From Haladaptatus sp. DJG-WS-42 (lineage in GTDB: Archaea > Halobacteriota > Halobacteria > Halobacteriales > Halococcaceae), in the NCBI RefSeq assembly GCF_037198285.1, contig NZ_CP147243.1, forward strand, positions 2,348,422-2,412,421: a stretch of DNA of 64,000 nucleotides, read 5' to 3'. The position numbers were made by a program, and so were the translations under genes. Below the pieces are notes generated by a model that did no database searches, was not told the origin of the DNA, and was given only the letters and a program-made list of their open reading frames with translations. How positions within the stretch are numbered: position 1 is the stretch's first letter; the number at the start of each line of letters is the position of its first letter. This document shows, one piece after another, positions 17,278 to 24,884 of the stretch.

Positions 17278-18507
17278 ATGCACTACAACTACAAGTATCG
17301 ACTCGACCCACCAGAAGCCATCCGCGAGGAACTTCTGTACCACGTCGATACTTGTAGACAACTGTACAACCACGTTCTCTACCTGCTCAACGAGGCAGAG
17401 GACATTCCCGCCCGCTACGAGGTACAGGGACGACTTCCAGACTTCAAAACGTGGTGGGATGACCTCGGAGACGTTCACTCGAAAGTGTTACAGATGGTCG
17501 TCAAACGCGTCTACGACAACCTCTCTACGCTCAAAGCACAGAAAGAGAACGGACGCGCCGTGGGGATGCTCAAGTGGAAGGCTCCTCGGGAGTATCAGTC
17601 GTTCACCTACAATCAGTCCGGCTTCAAACTCAAGAACACGAGTGGTCGGCCCGTGTTGTGGTTGAGCAAAATCGGAGAGATCCCAATTCACCTCCACCGA
17701 AACATTCCCGAGAACGCGACCATCAAACAGGTCACGGTCAAACAAGAACCCACGGGCAAATGGTACGCTACGTTCGGTATCGACGTGGACGAAGCCACCC
17801 CAGAGAAGCCTGAGACGCCGGAGCAGGTCGTTGGCATCGACGTGGGGATTCTCAAGTACGCACACGACACCGATGGGTACGCCATCGAAAGTCCCGACTT
17901 CAGCGACGAGCGTGAGCGACTCGAACGCGCCCAACGCAACCTCTCTCGGAAGGAACGCGGCTCCGCGAATTGGGAGAAACAACGGCAGGTCGTGGCCGAA
18001 CGACACGCTGACCTCAAGCGAAAGCGACGGGACTTCCTTCACAAACTCTCGAACCACTACGCGAAAGAATACGACCTCGTGGCCGTGGAGGACTTGGACG
18101 CGAAGAGACTGGTCGAACTGCCGGACAACTCTCGTAACCGGGCGGGAGCGGCGTGGGGAACGTTCCTACGAATGCTCCAATACAAGTGTAAGCGCGAAGG
18201 GACGCACTTCGTCGCGGTTGACGCGGAAGATACGACGAAGGAATGTGCGTCTTGCGGCGTGAAGACAGACAAGCCGCTGTGGATGCGCGAACACTCCTGT
18301 CCCTCGTGTGGATTCGAGGCGGACAGGGACGCGAACGCGGCGTGGAATATTCTTTCTCGCGGTCTCGAAAAAGTAGGAGTGGTTCACTCCGAATCAACGC
18401 CTGTGGAGACTGCACTCCCTGTAGATACACCCGTATCTGCAAAGCGCGTCGTGGAAACAGGAAGCCCCACCCTCAAGGAGCGAACGGAGAAAGCCGTGAG
18501 CGAGTAG
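17278..18507 (+). CDS. tnpB: TnpB, RNA-guided endonuclease of an IS1341-type element
   Basis: A 409-residue, apparently intact TnpB, the ancestor family of Cas12. The RuvC triad is visible as Asp188 (GIDVG), Glu271 (AVEDL) and Asp351 (DRDANAAWN). The zinc finger has CASC at 323-326 and CPSC at 341-344. Other family landmarks are the N-terminal LDPP motif and CRQLYN. TnpB cuts DNA next to a short motif under guidance of an omega RNA made from the element's right end, which favours retention of the element. The expected omega RNA would cover the 3' end of this gene and use the flank beyond about 18525 as guide. Confidence 0.93.
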   Translation: MHYNYKYRLDPPEAIREELLYHVDTCRQLYNHVLYLLNEAEDIPARYEVQGRLPDFKTWWDDLGDVHSKVLQMVVKRVYDNLSTLKAQKENGRAVGMLKWKAPREYQSFTYNQSGFKLKNTSGRPVLWLSKIGEIPIHLHRNIPENATIKQVTVKQEPTGKWYATFGIDVDEATPEKPETPEQVVGIDVGILKYAHDTDGYAIESPDFSDERERLERAQRNLSRKERGSANWEKQRQVVAERHADLKRKRRDFLHKLSNHYAKEYDLVAVEDLDAKRLVELPDNSRNRAGAAWGTFLRMLQYKCKREGTHFVAVDAEDTTKECASCGVKTDKPLWMREHSCPSCGFEADRDANAAWNILSRGLEKVGVVHSESTPVETALPVDTPVSAKRVVETGSPTLKERTEKAVSE

Positions 18508-18525
18508 GGTGGGGTAGTTCACTGA
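18440..18525 (+). ncRNA. predicted omega RNA scaffold at the right end of the IS element
   Basis: TnpB guide RNAs are produced from the 3' end of tnpB and the right end of the element. Here this region holds a perfect 9-bp hairpin (18465-18473 with 18506-18514) around a 32-nt loop, including CAAGGAGCGAACGGAG. The RNA is inferred from family knowledge and this fold; its ends are not visible. The guide would be the host sequence immediately to the right. Confidence 0.45.
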
Positions 18526-18534
18526 TTGTCGGTG

Positions 18535-18564
18535 TTTTTATCTTCCGTTGCCCGAATCTTCGGG
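18535..18564 (+). promoter_or_regulatory. promoter and start-site dyad of the acyl-CoA dehydrogenase gene
   Basis: TTTTTATC (18535-18542) is a TATA element about 27 nt before the ATG at 18566. A perfect dyad CCCGAA-TC-TTCGGG occupies 18551-18564, ending one base before the start codon. It therefore spans the expected position of transcription initiation, as an operator for a fatty-acid or CoA-ester regulator might. The promoter is just outside the IS element's right end, so the insertion spared it. Confidence 0.55.
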
Positions 18565-18565
18565 T

Positions 18566-19708
18566 ATGGATTTCAGTCTACCAGCAGAACACCGGATGAT
18601 TCGAGATACCGTCCGTGAGTTCTGTGACGAGGAGATTGTCCCCATTGCACAGGATATCGAGGATGAACACCGCTATCCCGGTGAGGTGTTCTCCGCCCTC
18701 GCAGACCTCGACATGATGGGCGTCCCCATCTCCGAGGAGTACGGTGGGCTTGGTGGCGACCAGCTCATGTACGCACTCACGACCGAAGAAATCGGTCGTG
18801 CCTCCGGCTCTGTCGGTCTCTCTTACGCCGCCCACATCTCGCTCGCCTCGAAACCAATCGAGATGTTCGGCACCGACGCCCAGAAAGAGCGTTGGCTTCG
18901 CCCGCTCGCAGAAGGCGACTACGTTGGGTCGTGGGCACTCACCGAACCCGGCAGCGGCAGTGACGCCTCGAACATGCAGACAACGGCCGAAAAAGACGGC
19001 GACGAGTGGGTCTTAAACGGCACGAAGCAGTTCATCACGAACGCGAGCGAAGCCGGTTCAGTGCTCGTAAAGGCCGTCACCGACCCCGGCGCCGGGTACG
19101 ACGGCATCTCGACGTTCATCGTGGACCCGCGCAACGACGATGGCTTCGAAGTCACGACTGTCTGGGACAAGATGGGCTTAAACGCCTCGCCGACCTGCGA
19201 GATTCAGTTCAACGACGTGCGTGTCTCTGAAGACCGTTTGCTTGGTGAAGTAGGCGAAGGCTGGAAGCAGACGATGAAGACGCTGAATGGGGGGCGCATC
19301 TCGATTGCCGCGCTTTCAGTGGGTATCGCGCAGGGTTCCTACGAAGCCGCCCACAAGTACTCCAAAGAGCGCGAGCAGTTCGGCCAGCCGATTTCGAAGT
19401 TCGACGCCATCCGCGACAAAATCGTCTCGATGGACCGCAAAATCGAGCGCGCCCGCCTCCTCACCCACAAGTCGGCGTGGCAGTACGACCAAGGCATGGA
19501 CGTGACCAAGTCCTCCGCGCTCGCCAAACTCGACGCAAGTGAGGTCGCCCGCGAGGTCTCAGAGGACGCAGTCCAAGTGCTCGGTGGTTACGGCTATACC
19601 ACGGACTTTGCCCCACAGCGGATGTACCGCGACGCCAAGCTCATGGAGATCGGGGAAGGCACTTCCGAGATTCAGCACCTCGTCATCGGCCGCCAACTCG
19701 GGCTGTAA
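18566..19708 (+). CDS. acyl-CoA dehydrogenase
   Basis: A 380-residue FAD enzyme that introduces the alpha-beta double bond in acyl-CoA thioesters. It shows the family order: N-terminal helical domain (LPAEHRMIRDTVREFCDEEI), the FAD-binding SWALTEPGSGSDA segment near 120-132, and a C-terminal helical domain. The catalytic glutamate region is IGEGTSEIQ near 366. Chain-length preference cannot be told; the overall pattern is closest to short- and branched-chain enzymes. No electron-transfer flavoprotein genes are in the window. Confidence 0.93.
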   Translation: MDFSLPAEHRMIRDTVREFCDEEIVPIAQDIEDEHRYPGEVFSALADLDMMGVPISEEYGGLGGDQLMYALTTEEIGRASGSVGLSYAAHISLASKPIEMFGTDAQKERWLRPLAEGDYVGSWALTEPGSGSDASNMQTTAEKDGDEWVLNGTKQFITNASEAGSVLVKAVTDPGAGYDGISTFIVDPRNDDGFEVTTVWDKMGLNASPTCEIQFNDVRVSEDRLLGEVGEGWKQTMKTLNGGRISIAALSVGIAQGSYEAAHKYSKEREQFGQPISKFDAIRDKIVSMDRKIERARLLTHKSAWQYDQGMDVTKSSALAKLDASEVAREVSEDAVQVLGGYGYTTDFAPQRMYRDAKLMEIGEGTSEIQHLVIGRQLGL

Positions 19709-19783
19709 AGCGCCGGTTTCTTTCTGTTTTACTCGGGAAACGCAGGTACACACCGGCGGAAAAGGGACTGAGCGAACGGTAGC

Positions 19784-21040
19784 TTACGGGAAGGTGCCGC
19801 CTTCTTCGAACGCCTTGACGACGCGCTGGATGGCGACGACGTAGGCGGCCGTGCGGAAGTTCGGCAACCCGTGGGTCTCGTAGGCGGAAACGAGGCCGTT
19901 GAACGCGTTTACGATGACCGTTTCGAGTTCGTCGTTGACGCGCTCTTCAGACCAGTAGAAGCGCTGGCGGTTCTGTACCCATTCGAAGTAGCTGACCGTC
20001 ACGCCGCCCGCGTTTGCGAGAATGTCGGGGAAGACATATACGTCGCTCTCGGTGAGCACCTCGTCTGCTTCAGGGGTGAGCGGGCCGTTTGCGGCTTCCA
20101 CAATGACGTCTGCGCGGACTTTTTTTGCGAGGTCACCGTCGATGGCGTTTTCGAGCGCCGCAGGGACGAGCAAGTCAACGTCGAGGGTGAGGAGGTCGTC
20201 GTTCGACAGCTCCTCGGTGGCTTCGGAATAGCCTGTGACCGAGCCGGTGTCGTTTTTGAACTCCTTGACCGCACGGGCGTCTAAGCCGTCAGGATTGTAC
20301 ACCGCGCCGGAGGAGTCGCTCACGGCGACGATATTTGCGCCGAGGTCTTCGATGAGGTAGGCAGCGATGGAACCCGCGTTCCCGTAGCCTTGGACGGCGA
20401 CGCTCGCGCCCTCCATGTCCTTATCGAGATAGTCGAACGCCTCGCGGGCGGTGAGCATCGTCGAGCGACCGGTTGCCTCGACGCGGCCTTCACTGCCGCC
20501 GCTTTCTAAGGCCTTCCCCGTCACGACGCCGGGTGCGGTCGTGTTTTCGAGGGTCTCGTAGGTGTCTTTGATCCAGTTCATCTCGCGCTGGCCGGTGTTC
20601 ACGTCCGGCGCGGGAATGTCGCGGTCTTCGCCAATAATTGGGCGGAGTTCTTTTGCGAACGACCGCGTGATGCGTTCGAGTTCGTCTTCTGAGTGGTCTT
20701 TCGGGTTGATGACGATGCCACCCTTACCGCCGCCGTACGGGATGTCAACGACGGCGCACTTGTACACCATCCACCCAGAGAGTGCTTTGACCTCGTCGCG
20801 GGTGACGCCCGGATGATACCGAATACCGCCTTTGTATGGCCCACGATCGCCGTTAAACTGCGAGCGGAACGCTTTGAACACGCCAATCGTCCCGTCGTCG
20901 AGCTTCACGCTCAGATTCGTTTCGAGCACGCGCTGGGGATGTTTGAGCCGTTCTAAAACATCCGGGCGAACGTCGAGGAACTGAGACGCATTGTCGATTT
21001 GTCGCTGTAGGCTTTCGAATGGGTTCGCCTCTTCGGACAT
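19784..21040 (-). CDS. gdh: glutamate dehydrogenase (Glu/Leu/Phe/Val dehydrogenase family)
   Basis: A 418-residue oxidoreductase interconverting glutamate and 2-oxoglutarate plus ammonium. It has the substrate-binding lysine region [13 protein letters not shown] (near 90-102), the catalytic [12 protein letters not shown] segment and a Rossmann domain ([14 protein letters not shown]). The start [12 protein letters not shown] at 21040 was selected because a strong dyad with a central TATA box lies 19-38 bp upstream. In some haloarchaea glutamate dehydrogenase also serves the methylaspartate cycle; the CitE-like and MaoC-like genes upstream make that worth considering. Confidence 0.94.
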   Translation of the reverse strand: MSEEANPFESLQRQIDNASQFLDVRPDVLERLKHPQRVLETNLSVKLDDGTIGVFKAFRSQFNGDRGPYKGGIRYHPGVTRDEVKALSGWMVYKCAVVDIPYGGGKGGIVINPKDHSEDELERITRSFAKELRPIIGEDRDIPAPDVNTGQREMNWIKDTYETLENTTAPGVVTGKALESGGSEGRVEATGRSTMLTAREAFDYLDKDMEGASVAVQGYGNAGSIAAYLIEDLGANIVAVSDSSGAVYNPDGLDARAVKEFKNDTGSVTGYSEATEELSNDDLLTLDVDLLVPAALENAIDGDLAKKVRADVIVEAANGPLTPEADEVLTESDVYVFPDILANAGGVTVSYFEWVQNRQRFYWSEERVNDELETVIVNAFNGLVSAYETHGLPNFRTAAYVVAIQRVVKAFEEGGTFP

Positions 21041-21058
21041 ACCTGTAAAAATGGAACA

Positions 21059-21095
21059 CGGTACGGTTAAACGTACCGGCAATTTTTCGTACGAA
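21059..21095 (-). promoter_or_regulatory. operator-promoter of glutamate dehydrogenase with TATA inside a dyad
   Basis: A perfect inverted repeat CGGTACG-GTTAAA-CGTACCG fills 21059-21078. The central TTTAA (minus strand) is 29 nt before the gdh start and is the likely TATA box. A second perfect palindrome, TTCGTACGAA, lies directly upstream at 21086-21095 and shares the CGTAC core. A protein on the first site would block TBP, and the second site suits a cooperative partner. This is stronger symmetry than at any other promoter in the window except 4899-4984. Confidence 0.75.
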
Positions 21096-21104
21096 CAGTC
21101 TTCC

Positions 21105-21956
21105 CTATAGCAGGTTTGCGGCCCGTGCGCGAGCGACGATTCGCTCTGCCTGTGCGATGAGCGGGGCATCAATCATCTCGTCGTTCACGCGGAACACGCC
21201 GCGCCCCTCCGCCTCGGCTTCGTCGCGTGCGGCGAGGACGGCAGTTGCCCACTCGACTTGGTCGCTCTCGGGCGTGAACGCGTCGTTGATGACCGACACC
21301 TGTGCCGGATGTATCGCCATCTTGCCGTCATAGCCGAGTTCGATGGCAAATGCGGTCTCGTCTGCGAGCCCGTCGGTGTCACGAATCGCGGTGTAAACGG
21401 TGTCGATGGCATCGACGCCTGCCGCGCTCGCCGCGAGAACGGCGTGTTCGCGAGCGTAGAGGACTTCCGTCCCCTTCTCGGTGCGGGTCGCGCCGATGTC
21501 CGCGGCTAAGTCTTCTGCGCCGAACACGAGCGCCGACGTGGCGTCTGCGGCGGCAATGTCGGCGGCGTTCAACACGCCTGCGGCCGATTCGACCAGCGAG
21601 AACACGGGTAAGTCGAAGCCACGTTCGGCCAACATCGCTTCAAGGGTGTCTACGTCGCGTGCGCCCGTCGCCTTCGGGAGCATGATGGCGTCGAGGCGCG
21701 GGTCCCCTGCGAGGACGCCGTCGAGGTCCGCCTCCGTGACGGTTCCAATCGGGTTCACGCGGACGCACACCTCACAGTCAGGGTCGAACTCGTCGTCGGT
21801 GAGCACGTCATTCACCGCCTCGCGCGCCGCCTGCTTTTGCGTTGGCGCGACGGCGTCTTCGAGGTCGAAAATAACCACGTCAGCGCCGATTCCGGGCGCT
21901 TTCCGCATCATCTCCGGGCGGTCGCCCGGGGAGAACAGAATGCTTCTTCGTGCCAT
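21105..21956 (-). CDS. CitE-like CoA-ester lyase (HpcH/HpaI aldolase family)
   Basis: A 283-residue TIM-barrel lyase of the citrate lyase beta / malyl-CoA lyase group. Landmarks are the start [18 protein letters not shown], the metal-binding DLEDAV (about 31-36), VRVNPIGT and the [16 protein letters not shown] segment. Members cleave or form malyl-CoA, beta-methylmalyl-CoA or citramalyl-CoA. It faces a MaoC hydratase gene 87 bp away and reads toward gdh. That suggests beta-methylmalyl-CoA lyase of the methylaspartate route, but residues alone do not prove the substrate. Confidence 0.88.
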   Translation of the reverse strand: MARRSILFSPGDRPEMMRKAPGIGADVVIFDLEDAVAPTQKQAAREAVNDVLTDDEFDPDCEVCVRVNPIGTVTEADLDGVLAGDPRLDAIMLPKATGARDVDTLEAMLAERGFDLPVFSLVESAAGVLNAADIAAADATSALVFGAEDLAADIGATRTEKGTEVLYAREHAVLAASAAGVDAIDTVYTAIRDTDGLADETAFAIELGYDGKMAIHPAQVSVINDAFTPESDQVEWATAVLAARDEAEAEGRGVFRVNDEMIDAPLIAQAERIVARARAANLL

Positions 21957-22043
21957 ACACACCCCTCTCACGCAGACGGTTTGAACGTACCTCTCTGTGA
22001 GCAATCGGCGGGATTTTTCACCTCACTCCGCGCACGTGCGGGT

Positions 22044-22496
22044 ATGACCGGCCGATACTACGAGGAGTTCGAGGTTGGCGAGACTGTCGAGCACGCGGTT
22101 CGTCGCACCATCTCAGAGAGCGACAACCAGACGTTCTGTGACATGACGATGAACCAACAGCCACTCCACCTCGACGCGGAGTTCGCAAAAGAGACGCAGT
22201 TCGGGCGACGGCTCGTAAACGGGCTCTACACGATGAGTCTCGCGGTTGGCCTCACCATTCCGGACATGACCGACGGCACCATCGTTGCGAACCTCTCCTA
22301 CGACAACGTCAGCCACCCGAAACCCGTCTTCCACGGCGATACGATTCGCGTCCAATCGACGGTGACCGAAAAGCGCGAAACGTCGGATGGCGAACGCGGC
22401 GTCGTCACCATGCACGTCGAAGTGTTCAATCAGGACGACGACCTCGTCTGTGAGTTTGACCGAACAACGCTGTCGCTCAAAAAACCAGCCGAATAA
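22044..22496 (+). CDS. MaoC-type hot-dog hydratase
   Basis: A 150-residue single hot-dog domain protein with the MaoC/R-hydratase pattern: EVGETVEHAVRRTISESDNQTF, then LHLDAEFAKETQFGRRLVNGLYT, where the Asp and His of the catalytic loop are expected. It likely hydrates enoyl-CoA or mesaconyl-CoA type substrates. At 150 residues it is far shorter than the double-hot-dog mesaconyl-CoA hydratase of about 350. It is divergent from the CitE-like gene, and a 10-bp palindrome CGCACGTGCG (22031-22040) lies just before its ATG. It converges with the next gene with no spacer. Confidence 0.87.
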   Translation: MTGRYYEEFEVGETVEHAVRRTISESDNQTFCDMTMNQQPLHLDAEFAKETQFGRRLVNGLYTMSLAVGLTIPDMTDGTIVANLSYDNVSHPKPVFHGDTIRVQSTVTEKRETSDGERGVVTMHVEVFNQDDDLVCEFDRTTLSLKKPAE

Positions 22497-22892
22497 CTAG
22501 ACGACGAGGAACACGAGCGCGGTATTGATGCACACCGCGATAATCGACGGCGTGGCAAGCCCGAGCGGAATAACCGGGGCGTACTGGTGTGGTGTGAGCG
22601 CCCAACACACCAACCCGATTCCAAGGGCCAGACATTTGAGTAAGCCAAGTCCCGCGTAGCCAAACGCCGAAATTGCGCGAACGGCAACAGGGTTCAGTTC
22701 CGTTAATCCGAGTTCTAGGCCGTAAACCGTTAACAAGACATCGGCAGTCATGGCACTCACCACGACGAACCACAGTTTGTACTGGAGTGGGCCGAGGACG
22801 TGAGCAATCCAACCGCCAGACTCATCGGGGGGTGTCGATGAAACGCCAGCGCGTGTCTGCCGAAGACGACGTGGCTCATCAGTGTGGGACAT
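22497..22892 (-). CDS. small multi-pass membrane protein (DUF5658-like)
   Basis: A 131-residue protein with a polar N-terminus of about 30 residues and three or four hydrophobic helices. The segment DVLLTVYGLELGLTELNPV is the pattern I associate with DUF5658, a membrane family of unknown function. The stop codon abuts the stop of the MaoC gene. No transport or enzyme motif can be named. Confidence 0.72.
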   Translation of the reverse strand: MSHTDEPRRLRQTRAGVSSTPPDESGGWIAHVLGPLQYKLWFVVVSAMTADVLLTVYGLELGLTELNPVAVRAISAFGYAGLGLLKCLALGIGLVCWALTPHQYAPVIPLGLATPSIIAVCINTALVFLVV

Positions 22893-23078
22893 TGTAGGTA
22901 CTCGTCGTTTGCTCCGTGGAGAGAGCCAGCGTGCAACTTACACACTGGCCGATATGACGCCTCTTTCAGCACCACAACGGCGAAAACAAGTAAGCAGACT
23001 GACCGCATAGTTACATGTCGCTTACACCAGCACCGCACTGCTAGCACGGACATAACGTTCCACCAACCCAGAGTGTTT

Positions 23079-23083
23079 AAAAA
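23079..23083 (-). terminator. oligo-T terminator of the carboxyltransferase gene
   Basis: On the minus strand, GGATTTTTAAAC follows the stop of the carboxyltransferase gene by about 18 bases, giving a T5 run suitable for archaeal termination. The rest of the 208-bp gap up to the DUF5658-like gene shows nothing else I can name. Confidence 0.45.
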
Positions 23084-23100
23084 TCCGTCCTGTTAGCCGA

Positions 23101-24819
23101 TTAGAGGATGGTGCCGTGCTTCTTGCTCGGCAGGTCTTTTTCGACGTTCTCGTAGAAGTTAAATCGGTTTACGAGTTCTTGGCGAAGCGTGCTCGGTGGC
23201 ACGATTTCGTCCACGACGACTTCGCTTGCCATGCGGTGGATGTCGATGTCGTGGCGGTACTCTTCGCGGAGTTCTTCGGTGCGTTTTGCGCGCTCTTCAG
23301 GGTCTTCGATGGCGTCTAAATGGTTACGATAAACGGCGTTAATCGCAGCTTCAGGCCCCATAATCCCGATTTCACCGGTTGGCAGCCCAATCACGCCCTC
23401 TGGATCGTACGCTGGTCCGGACATGGCGTAAATGCCTGCGCCGTACGCCTTGCGGATGACGACCGACTGCTTTGGCACAGTGGCAGACGAGGTGGCGTAA
23501 ATCATCTTCTTGCCCTGCTCTAAGATGCCCTCTTTCTCGACTTGCGACCCGGCCATGAAGCCCGGCGTGTCACAGAGATAGAGCAGCGGCACGTCGAAGG
23601 CGTCGCACTTCCAGACGAACTCTGCGGCCTTCTCTGCAGCCTTCGGGAAGATTGCACCCGCGCGGTGGGCGGGTTGGTTTGCGATGATGCCGACTGGCCG
23701 CCCGTCAAGCCGGGCGAACGCCGTGATAATCTCCTTGCCGTACTCGGCTTGCAGCTCGAAAAACGAGTCGCGGTCGACGATGCGCTCGATGAGGTCAACC
23801 ATGTCGTAGCCACGATTTGGCTCGCGCGGAATCATGCCGTCGATGCCCTCTGGGGATTTTGCCGGTGGCTTTGGCTCTGCGCGCGGCGGTTTTTCATCCG
23901 CGTTGTCCGGGAGATAAGAGATGAGTTTCGCGCCGAGTTCGCGGGCGTGTTCTTCGTCGCGGGCGACGAGGTCGGCACTCCCGGTGTGTTTTGCGTGCAC
24001 CGCCGGGCCGCCAAGGTCTTCCATCGAGATGTCCTCGCCGGTGACCATCTGCACCATGCGCGGGGAGGCAATCGCCATCGCGCTCATCTTCTCGACCATA
24101 ATGGTGAAATCAGCGAACACCGGCGTGTACGCTGCGCCCGCAATACACGGCCCGTAGAGCACACAAATCTGTGGCACACGCCCGGAGAGCATCGAGTGGT
24201 TGTAGTAGTACTTGCCAATCCCTTCGCGGTTGGCGAAAAAGCCGGTCTGCTGGTCGATGCGACCCCCAGACGAATCCATCAGGTAGAGCACGGGCTTCCC
24301 GCTTTTGAGCGCGCGCTGTTGCATCCGCAGGAACTTCTCGACACCGTGACGGGCCATCGACCCGGCTTTCACGGTGAAGTCGTTCGCCATGAAGTGCACC
24401 TCGCGGTCTTCGAACTCCGCAGCACCTGTGATGAGGCCATCGGCAGGAAGTTTGTCGTCTGCGTCGAACTGCGCGAACTTTCCGTCTTCGAACAGCAGTC
24501 CGTCGTCGAACCAGAGTTTCATCCGGTCGCGGACGAACAGCTTTCCTTGGTCGGGGAGGCGCTGTTTGTACTTCTCCGGCCCGCCGAGGTCGATTTCCTC
24601 GATTTCTGCCCAGAGTTGCTCCTCGCGCTCAGTTGGCCCGAAGTCGTCCGCTTCGGGTTCCACTTCTGGTTCCGGCAGGTCGCTCCCGTCTGCGATTGCG
24701 GCGGGTTCGTCCGCTCCGCGCACGTACACCTCGACCTCGTTTCGGAAGTTTTGGGCGAGGGCTTCCGCGATGGCCGCGGCTTCCTCCTCGTTTGCACCTT
24801 TGGCGATGGTGACTTTCAT
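23101..24819 (-). CDS. acyl-CoA (propionyl-CoA) carboxylase, carboxyltransferase subunit with N-terminal extension
   Basis: A 572-residue carboxyltransferase of the PccB/AccD group that would move CO2 from carboxybiotin to propionyl- or acetyl-CoA. The core (about 75-570) has the acyl-CoA pocket segments SSGGRIDQQTGF, YGPCIAGAAYTPVFADF and the C-terminal PGFMAGSQVEKEGI and GAGIYAMSGPAYDPE motifs. It is about 55 residues longer than a standard PccB. The extra N-terminus (MKVTIAKGANEEEAAAIAEA, then an acidic linker) resembles the small epsilon/PccX-type subunit fused in front. No biotin carboxylase or biotin carrier gene is nearby. The ATG at 24819 starts this module; the longer frame upstream runs antisense through fbp. 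Confidence 0.88.
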   Translation of the reverse strand: MKVTIAKGANEEEAAAIAEALAQNFRNEVEVYVRGADEPAAIADGSDLPEPEVEPEADDFGPTEREEQLWAEIEEIDLGGPEKYKQRLPDQGKLFVRDRMKLWFDDGLLFEDGKFAQFDADDKLPADGLITGAAEFEDREVHFMANDFTVKAGSMARHGVEKFLRMQQRALKSGKPVLYLMDSSGGRIDQQTGFFANREGIGKYYYNHSMLSGRVPQICVLYGPCIAGAAYTPVFADFTIMVEKMSAMAIASPRMVQMVTGEDISMEDLGGPAVHAKHTGSADLVARDEEHARELGAKLISYLPDNADEKPPRAEPKPPAKSPEGIDGMIPREPNRGYDMVDLIERIVDRDSFFELQAEYGKEIITAFARLDGRPVGIIANQPAHRAGAIFPKAAEKAAEFVWKCDAFDVPLLYLCDTPGFMAGSQVEKEGILEQGKKMIYATSSATVPKQSVVIRKAYGAGIYAMSGPAYDPEGVIGLPTGEIGIMGPEAAINAVYRNHLDAIEDPEERAKRTEELREEYRHDIDIHRMASEVVVDEIVPPSTLRQELVNRFNFYENVEKDLPSKKHGTIL

Positions 24820-24884
24820 GAAAAACCAGAAGAGGTACGGGATTGAAACCGTTTCCCTTGAAAATTGATGAGGGTTATCGACCC

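Larger units (their letters stand above)
16905..18525 (+). mobile_element. IS1341-type (IS200/IS605 family) element carrying a DUF2080 gene and tnpB
   Basis: An insertion element without tnpA. It has no terminal inverted repeats, as expected for the family; instead each end carries subterminal hairpins. On the left CCCCTTCCT (16924-16932) faces AGGGAGGGG (16974-16982), with further hairpins at CAAGAGC-GAA-GCTCTTG (about 16996-17012) and GAGACGC-TCT-GCGTCTC (about 17022-17038). On the right CCCCACCCT (18465-18473) pairs perfectly with AGGGTGGGG (18506-18514), the second arm overlapping the tnpB stop. Exact ends are my estimate. It sits between a kinase gene and an acyl-CoA dehydrogenase gene. 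Without tnpA it can move only with help in trans. Confidence 0.85.

Noticed and set aside
17278-18507. RuvC nuclease as a Cas12 effector
   Set aside because: At 409 residues with an adjacent DUF2080 gene, IS-end hairpins and no CRISPR array, it is TnpB.
23542-24846. Open plus-strand frame of 434 codons antisense to the carboxyltransferase gene
   Set aside because: No recognisable motif; the minus strand encodes conserved carboxyltransferase motifs throughout.
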